A DNA stretch of 64,000 bases, from NCBI RefSeq assembly GCF_901709675.1, contig NC_051088.1:5961693-6025692 (forward strand), given 5' to 3'. This document shows positions 58,746 to 64,000 of this stretch, in pieces. Both the position numbers and the translations under genes were made by a program. A model generated the notes under the pieces. It was not told the origin of the DNA and did not search any database. It saw nothing but the letters and a program-made list of their open reading frames with translations. Each line of letters opens with the position of its first letter. Position 1 is the first letter of the stretch. This stretch comes from Syngnathus acus. Its lineage: Eukaryota; Chordata; Actinopteri; Syngnathiformes; Syngnathidae.

Positions 58746-61700
58746 GTGAAATAACATTTGGGCCAAAGGAAGAACAGTGTTACACTCTATGCTTTTTTGC
58801 GCATGGTTCTGGCCCGTTACCTTAATTCACACACTGGGGGGTGGTGGGCATTATCATGATTTTGTTTGGTTTCGTGTGATTGAGCAAAGCCGGAATATTC
58901 AATAGCTTCTTGATGCATGTGCTGCAGGACAATTAACGGGTTGAGTTTCTTTTGCTATTGGTAAACAGTTTTGCATTTGTGAAGTTATGACCCTGATCAT
59001 ATTTTGCAACATATATAATTTGACTCAAACATCAAATCAAAGTTGCTTTTCCCTACTAAAAATAACAATGTGTTTATTTGTGCAGATTCTTCTCTTACAG
59101 GAGGGAGGGAATATAAAATAAAACGTGTTTCTCTAACTCGTCGTCTGTCAGCCCTTGGATCCCAGCGCAATCCCACTGAGTAATCAGGCACAAACAAAAA
59201 ACACACCCAAAAAAAACTGTTGCTGTGACATTTTGTTCCATCTCACCTCAACACACGGCCGTCACAATGGACCGGTGTGCAGGGAATCTGTGTTCAGATC
59301 ACCATGGTGATGGCTCTCTGCCACCCAAGGCTCCCAGGAGGTGTTTGGAGAGTTAACTGGGGGAGAGGACAGCAATGGAGCAAAATAAGCAGCAACCAAA
59401 ATGCAGACTGATAAAGAAAACGGTGATGAAGACGGTCCTGGTAGAGTCAAATCCATGAGAGCAGCTAAGGCAATAATTCAGACACTGTGACACCTGAGAG
59501 TGAGCAAACGATGCTGAAATGTTGCAGGGAATAACCTTTAAAAGGTACTAAAAAAAAAAAGAACAAAATGGTGAGCAAAGGTCTATTAACATCTGACTGA
59601 GGCTAATTCATCCTTCCTTGCATGACAGAAAGGCACACAGCTGGCATTGCACTGTGCAAGACAAACGGCAACTCCAACTCGACTTACACTACCAGCTCCA
59701 GTTCTATTTACCCTTAGCGTCTGTCCCATTCTTACAGAGGATATAAGACAACTCTTTCACAAATGTGTGAATATTTTTTTCACATTACTGTACTTTAAAC
59801 TTTAAAAACACATCTTGACATGTAACAGCAAAACCACTCACTGTTCTACTACACATACAAATCACCCTCTTACCAATGTGGATTAAGATTAACACCCAAG
59901 TTGATTAATACACATGGATACCACGCAATATTAGCCAACCTATGTAGAAAACACAAATTGACAGAACACTGGAGCTCAGAAGAGTGATGTGGAATGTATA
60001 AATAAAGACTGCATTGGCTTTCCGTCAAAGCAACATGGTTGAACAACTGCTACAAGTGAGCGGCAATTTCCTAAATGGGTTAATTGGTGTCTAGTACCGC
60101 CAATTCATCTTATTGCCTGTTGCTGGTCTACATGAAAAGTGCAGGGGGAGGAAGTTCCTTTAAGTTCAATACTCCACTTAAAACAAAACTCCCCCATTTG
60201 CCTCTTAAACGTGTCTTTTAAATCTCACGTGGTAGCTTGACTTAATATGTCCAAAAATGGGTGTTTTAAAGACCTGACTGCATGCCAGCTGGTGCATTGC
60301 CATTGAGAAGCTTGGGCATAACCTTAACCCAGTGTCTAAATGCCCTCGTTTTCTCCTTGAACAGCTATCCTTAACTGTGCTCCTCTGGTCCTAAAGTGGC
60401 CAGCTGGGAATGGTGCGTCTGTGCTGACGTCTCTACTAACCTTGGACAGTGGAAGGATTACCGTGCATTTACACTCAATGCTCTTTCTTTCCTTAAGACT
60501 TATTAGGAATGATAATGAGCTAAGAAAGGGGCAGTATGTCCCTTTCTCAACTCTGTGAAATGTCTCGTCTTTCTTCCTCAGTTGTTCTATTCCTTCTCTC
60601 CCCCTGCTCTCAAATGTATTGAAAAGGCAGACAACAAATGGACAAGAAAAACTTCCAGCCGTGATCTTCGGAGCGTAATCAATATTTATATTTCGAGTCC
60701 TTGTTGCTGTTTGTCCGTGTTTTGTTTATTTAGCTGAGGACTTTTTCTTCAGTCACAAATGAGGGATAACAATTCACCTTGAACCTCAATTATATTGGAT
60801 TTTTCTACTGTCTAATCAAGCATGCAGAAAGCAAATTTCTTCTATACTAAAATAAAAACAATTGCGATGATTTAAAAAAATGTGTGCATAAGCTAGCATA
60901 TCTTGATGGCAGTATATTTTTACAAGGCCAAACAATTTGCTTGTGTGAATTTGTATACAAAATCATTACACAAAGGAGCAATTGATGAAGCTTATAAGCT
61001 GGGAAAGAAAACTAATGACTCCCGAAGCCTGTCAAGTGGTCTATGGGATTGCTGATGCTTATTTGACATTAAAAAAAACAGGGGTCCACTGCCAAGGTCA
61101 AACAGTGGCACAATACACAACGGTTTAATTCTACACACCCCTACACGCAGATGGGTACTTATGAGACATGAGGCATCTCGCTGATTGAGAGGGCTACGGG
61201 AAATATGAATGCATCGCACAACAATTGGAGCATCCACAGCTACACACTTCTTTTTGTTACATTTTATAGCCACACAGAACAACAGCTATAAACACATACG
61301 TACCAACAGTCGGATCAAATTATTTTCAACTCCTGCGATCAAAGTCAGCCCAATTGTTGGATGCCTTTGCATTATCCTGAGCAAGTATGCTGTGTGATAA
61401 GATGTATTCTTTTCCCCCCGACAACTCGAAAGACTGTTGTGCAATCACAACAGTTAAACCTGTTCACAGTTAGCACAATTGCTGCAATTGAATGTGTGAT
61501 CACTGAGTTCAGCTGAGCCACGGACTCCTTGATTGTGATATGAAAGGGAACGATAGCTAATTTGGAAGCGAATAGAGGAGCAATTGGTCGTGTCGAGCGG
61601 TCACCACAGTTATTCCCCATAATACAAATATTAAGGAGAGGAGTTTGCAAACAAAATGTAATTAATAAATGAGCTAGGAAGGGCTTCTCAACTCTCACAG

Positions 61701-62400
61701 GCCAGTCTTGAAACTACAACAGACACCTTGTTTGGGTAAGGAGACGTAATTGTCGGCGTGATCTGTATTGGTCATTTTGAGAACGATGAGAAACAAACGC
61801 AGAAAACGCACACTTGCCAAGTTTTTCCTCATCAAGTGTGGGGTCTCACACATTTAAAAATAAATTAAAAGTTCAAAATCAGTATGGATGTACTTTGCTT
61901 AAGTCATGTCACCAATAGTGGCATGGAAGGATAAGGGAAGGGAGCCAGGGAGCGGTCAAAAGACAGGATGGAAAATAAGAGGCGGTATGTTTGACAGATG
62001 GATATTGCTGTGTGACATCAATGCTAAAGAGAAATGAGAACCTGCGCCACCAGTCAGACAGTGAAGGCTGGAAGGTGTCCAGCTCAAGACAGACCATGCA
62101 GCAAAACACACGTGCCATCTCATTCCACACTGATGGAGCACTGAGCAATTTATCATATATATCTTTTTTTATTGGGGGGAATGGGGGGGACAAAGGTACA
62201 CCTAACCCTCGAGCTGCAAAGAATGCAGGTGGACTACTTGTATTTGTCACTTTCACCTGCAGCTGGTCATTACAGCCAGTGACCTCGTGAGGTCCCCAGC
62301 TAAGTCATTTTACCTTTTAATCTGGTTTATGCTTGCAAGCAATTCACACAAAATTCTAGATGATTTCCTGCGTAAACATGTGTTTTAGGTTGCCCTGTTT

Positions 62401-62402
<2 letters not shown>
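58746..62402. other. non-coding, no gene recognised
   Basis: No exon, RNA gene or transposon end was recognised in this 3.6-kb AT-rich stretch. Confidence 0.5.
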
Positions 62403-62445
<43 letters not shown>

Positions 62446-62451
62446 TGTGTG
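62403..62451. repeat. (GT)n microsatellite
   Basis: A GT tract of about 49 bases with one TATG interruption. Confidence 0.95.
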
Positions 62452-63640
62452 CAATTGTGCTTGCTCTGCATGCATGAATGGATGCAGCACAGCTGCCTCA
62501 TGATGGGAAAATACACACCAAAGTACACATCGGGTACAGTATACAAAGAATCAAAGCACAACAAGTGACATTGAAATAGTAAAATTGAAAAACGTTCATT
62601 GTTTACCTTGTGTTGTACTAGCTGTGGCATTTTAATAAAGATGATGGCTTTCCATGAATGATCTGTTTAACCAAAGACAGGAGGGAAAAGAGAGAGGGGG
62701 GAAGGATAATTAATTACTTGTGTGAGCTATTGCATGAGAGAGACAATAAACCTGCCTGGTCGCCATGGATATGACATATTTGCTCTGAAAACAACACAAT
62801 AATTAGCAAAGGAGGAAGATCCGACGAGAATATGAGAGACCTGGGTTTAAAGTGCCAGTCATCTATTCCTGTGCTTATCTTCATACTTGAGAATAGCACC
62901 AAACACAGGCAAGACGCCAGTTTGAGCAAACAGTGACCCTTTTGCAACAAACAAAAAAAAGGCGTATGAAATTAAATCTCATATCATGTAGCGCTAACAA
63001 CTAAGTAAACAGGCAGGAGTAATGCACACTGTTTTTAAACAGATTGTTTGTCTTAGAGGAGGTGGAAGTCATTAAACCTGCCTGTCAGCCACTGAGAGCA
63101 GGAACTCACGGAAAATCATAACCATTTCAGATACAGTGTGTGTGCTCTGGTGCGTAAACATTCATGAAAAACAGTCTGTTTCTTAGAGGTGTTTACTCCC
63201 GACCTAATTGGCAATAAATGATGGGACGATCCCATTTAACCAAAAGTGAATAATTACACTACAGAAGAAAAAAAAGACGATGCTCACTGTTTGTTTGGAA
63301 CAACAACAACAAAAAATTCATTACAAAAAATGCAGAACTTCCGCATTTCAAGCCCTTAATGCACTTACGTATGTATAGAAGTTCCTCTATTTACAGTAAA
63401 TGATAGGGTTGGTACTTGTTTATGGTAAGTTTTTCTCAAAAAAAGCAAACTTTTTGCGTCCTAAAAAAATATGTCCAGTATAATTGCCGTTGTGCTGACT
63501 TGAATTTTTTATTATGCCGCGTCAGTTGAATTCATGCTGCTGAGAGCGAACAAAAACAAATAAAGTTGCAATAAGCGTCTCAACTTATGTGAAGTGAGTG
63601 TCTCGAGCCTGTGCACGCCGTTGCAGCTTTGGAAGTTTTC
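62452..63640. other. non-coding, no gene recognised
   Basis: AT-rich sequence grading into the GC-rich right edge. Nothing specific was seen. Confidence 0.5.
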
Positions 63641-63649
63641 GTTTGGGAT

Positions 63650-63940
63650 GAAAGCGTGTAAATTTGAGGTGGAAGAGTGTTGAGATCGGTAATGGAAAGA
63701 GGAAGGGGGGAAGGCAGGACAGCAGCCTCCACACGCGGCTGCAGTCGTCGCCGCCGTCGCCGTTGGAAACCCCGCTGGCAGGGTAAGCAAGCGGCTCCCC
63801 CGGTCAAGCGTCTGAATTCAGCTGTCCCACACAGCCCCCCTCCCTCCTTTCCAAGCAGTGTCTACTCCCGTGTCGCCTTCAGCGTGTACTTCCACTGAGG
63901 GGGGTGAAACATGCAGAGGAGTTGGAGGAAAAGCCAAAGT
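63650..63940. promoter_or_regulatory. candidate CpG-rich promoter / first-exon region
   Basis: Base composition shifts sharply from AT-rich to GC- and CpG-rich (CGCGGCTGCAGTCGTCGCC and similar). On the plus strand GCTGGCAGG is followed by GTAAGC at 63783, a good splice donor. On the minus strand CTACACAG is followed by GTAAGA, with the donor at 63945-63941. An ATG at 63691 opens a short Arg-rich plus frame that crosses the donor; it may equally be untranslated. Divergent donors around a CpG-rich core suit a bidirectional or alternative promoter of a host gene lying beyond the window. Confidence 0.35.
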
Positions 63941-63945
63941 CTTAC

Positions 63946-64000
63946 CTGTGTAGACTTTGCCGTCCTGTCGTCACTTGAAACTACAAGCAACCCTTGTGCC
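63946..64000 (-). other. possible minus-strand exon end, cut by the window
   Basis: The minus-strand sequence up to CTACACAG|GTAAG would be the 3' end of an exon. One frame is open across all 55 visible bases (ending DDRTAKSTQ); the others have stops. This is too short to identify a protein or to separate coding from untranslated exon. If real, the gene's first intron would extend left into this window. Confidence 0.25.

Overview
This window looks like AT-rich, non-coding vertebrate DNA from a teleost fish, probably a percomorph. The evidence is the repeat content. There are four tRNA-headed SINEs with the conserved fish V-SINE core. Several TA-flanked elements have the terminus CCGTATTTTCCGGACTATAA. 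There are hAT elements with 8-bp target duplications, a Tf1/sushi-type chromodomain Ty3/gypsy retrotransposon, and a decayed fish LINE. No host protein-coding exon can be supported anywhere. The only hint of a host gene is a GC- and CpG-rich stretch at the right edge (about 63,650-64,000) with plausible splice donors on both strands. The window is therefore probably a large intron or an intergenic desert next to a promoter.

Layout. 1-11.7 kb: quiet sequence with an (AT)n tract, a possible Tigger-like end, and a 1.1-kb TA-flanked inverted-repeat element (2757-3865) holding 251-bp tandem repeats. 11.7-18.1 kb: a small MITE with perfect termini (11760-11929), a block with two RFX/X-box-like palindromes (12.66-12.77 kb) and a worn tRNA-derived SINE (15.45 kb). 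18.1-22.1 kb: a 4-kb structure of two head-array-tail blocks built from about 24 copies of a 134-bp monomer. Its plus strand is almost free of cytosine. It ends in two hairpin units whose arm is the exact reverse complement of a motif in the 5' head. I read it as a possible non-autonomous rolling-circle (Helentron/HINE-like) element. 22.5-23.5 kb: a pogo-like remnant with a relic of a transposase C-terminus, then a V-SINE.

27,871-32,845: a complete Ty3/gypsy element of the Tf1/sushi type, inserted into an older repeat, with 306-bp LTRs (two differences), 5-bp target duplications and a chromodomain integrase. Its primer-binding site is complementary to its own predicted RNA 5' end, 30 bp after a TATA box, which is the self-priming arrangement. 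Despite the young LTRs the coding part is defective: a frameshift lies inside reverse transcriptase, RNase H has a gap, no zinc knuckle is visible, and a stop falls just after the chromodomain.

34.3-64 kb: a long (GT)n tract, a LINE reverse transcriptase relic (34.5 kb), a second pogo-like element (35037-35680), V-SINEs at 38.6, 42.7 and 57.9 kb, and a 1.0-kb hAT deletion derivative (43314-44313) that keeps both ends of its transposase gene. There is also a 326-bp hAT MITE (45276-45601) and, at 53.5-55.0 kb, an older copy of the same MITE family that now contains two other hAT elements, one of which contains a Tigger-like element. The remainder is unannotated non-coding sequence with microsatellites. 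No RNA genes other than SINE-embedded tRNA-like promoters, no CRISPR array and no prokaryotic features are present.
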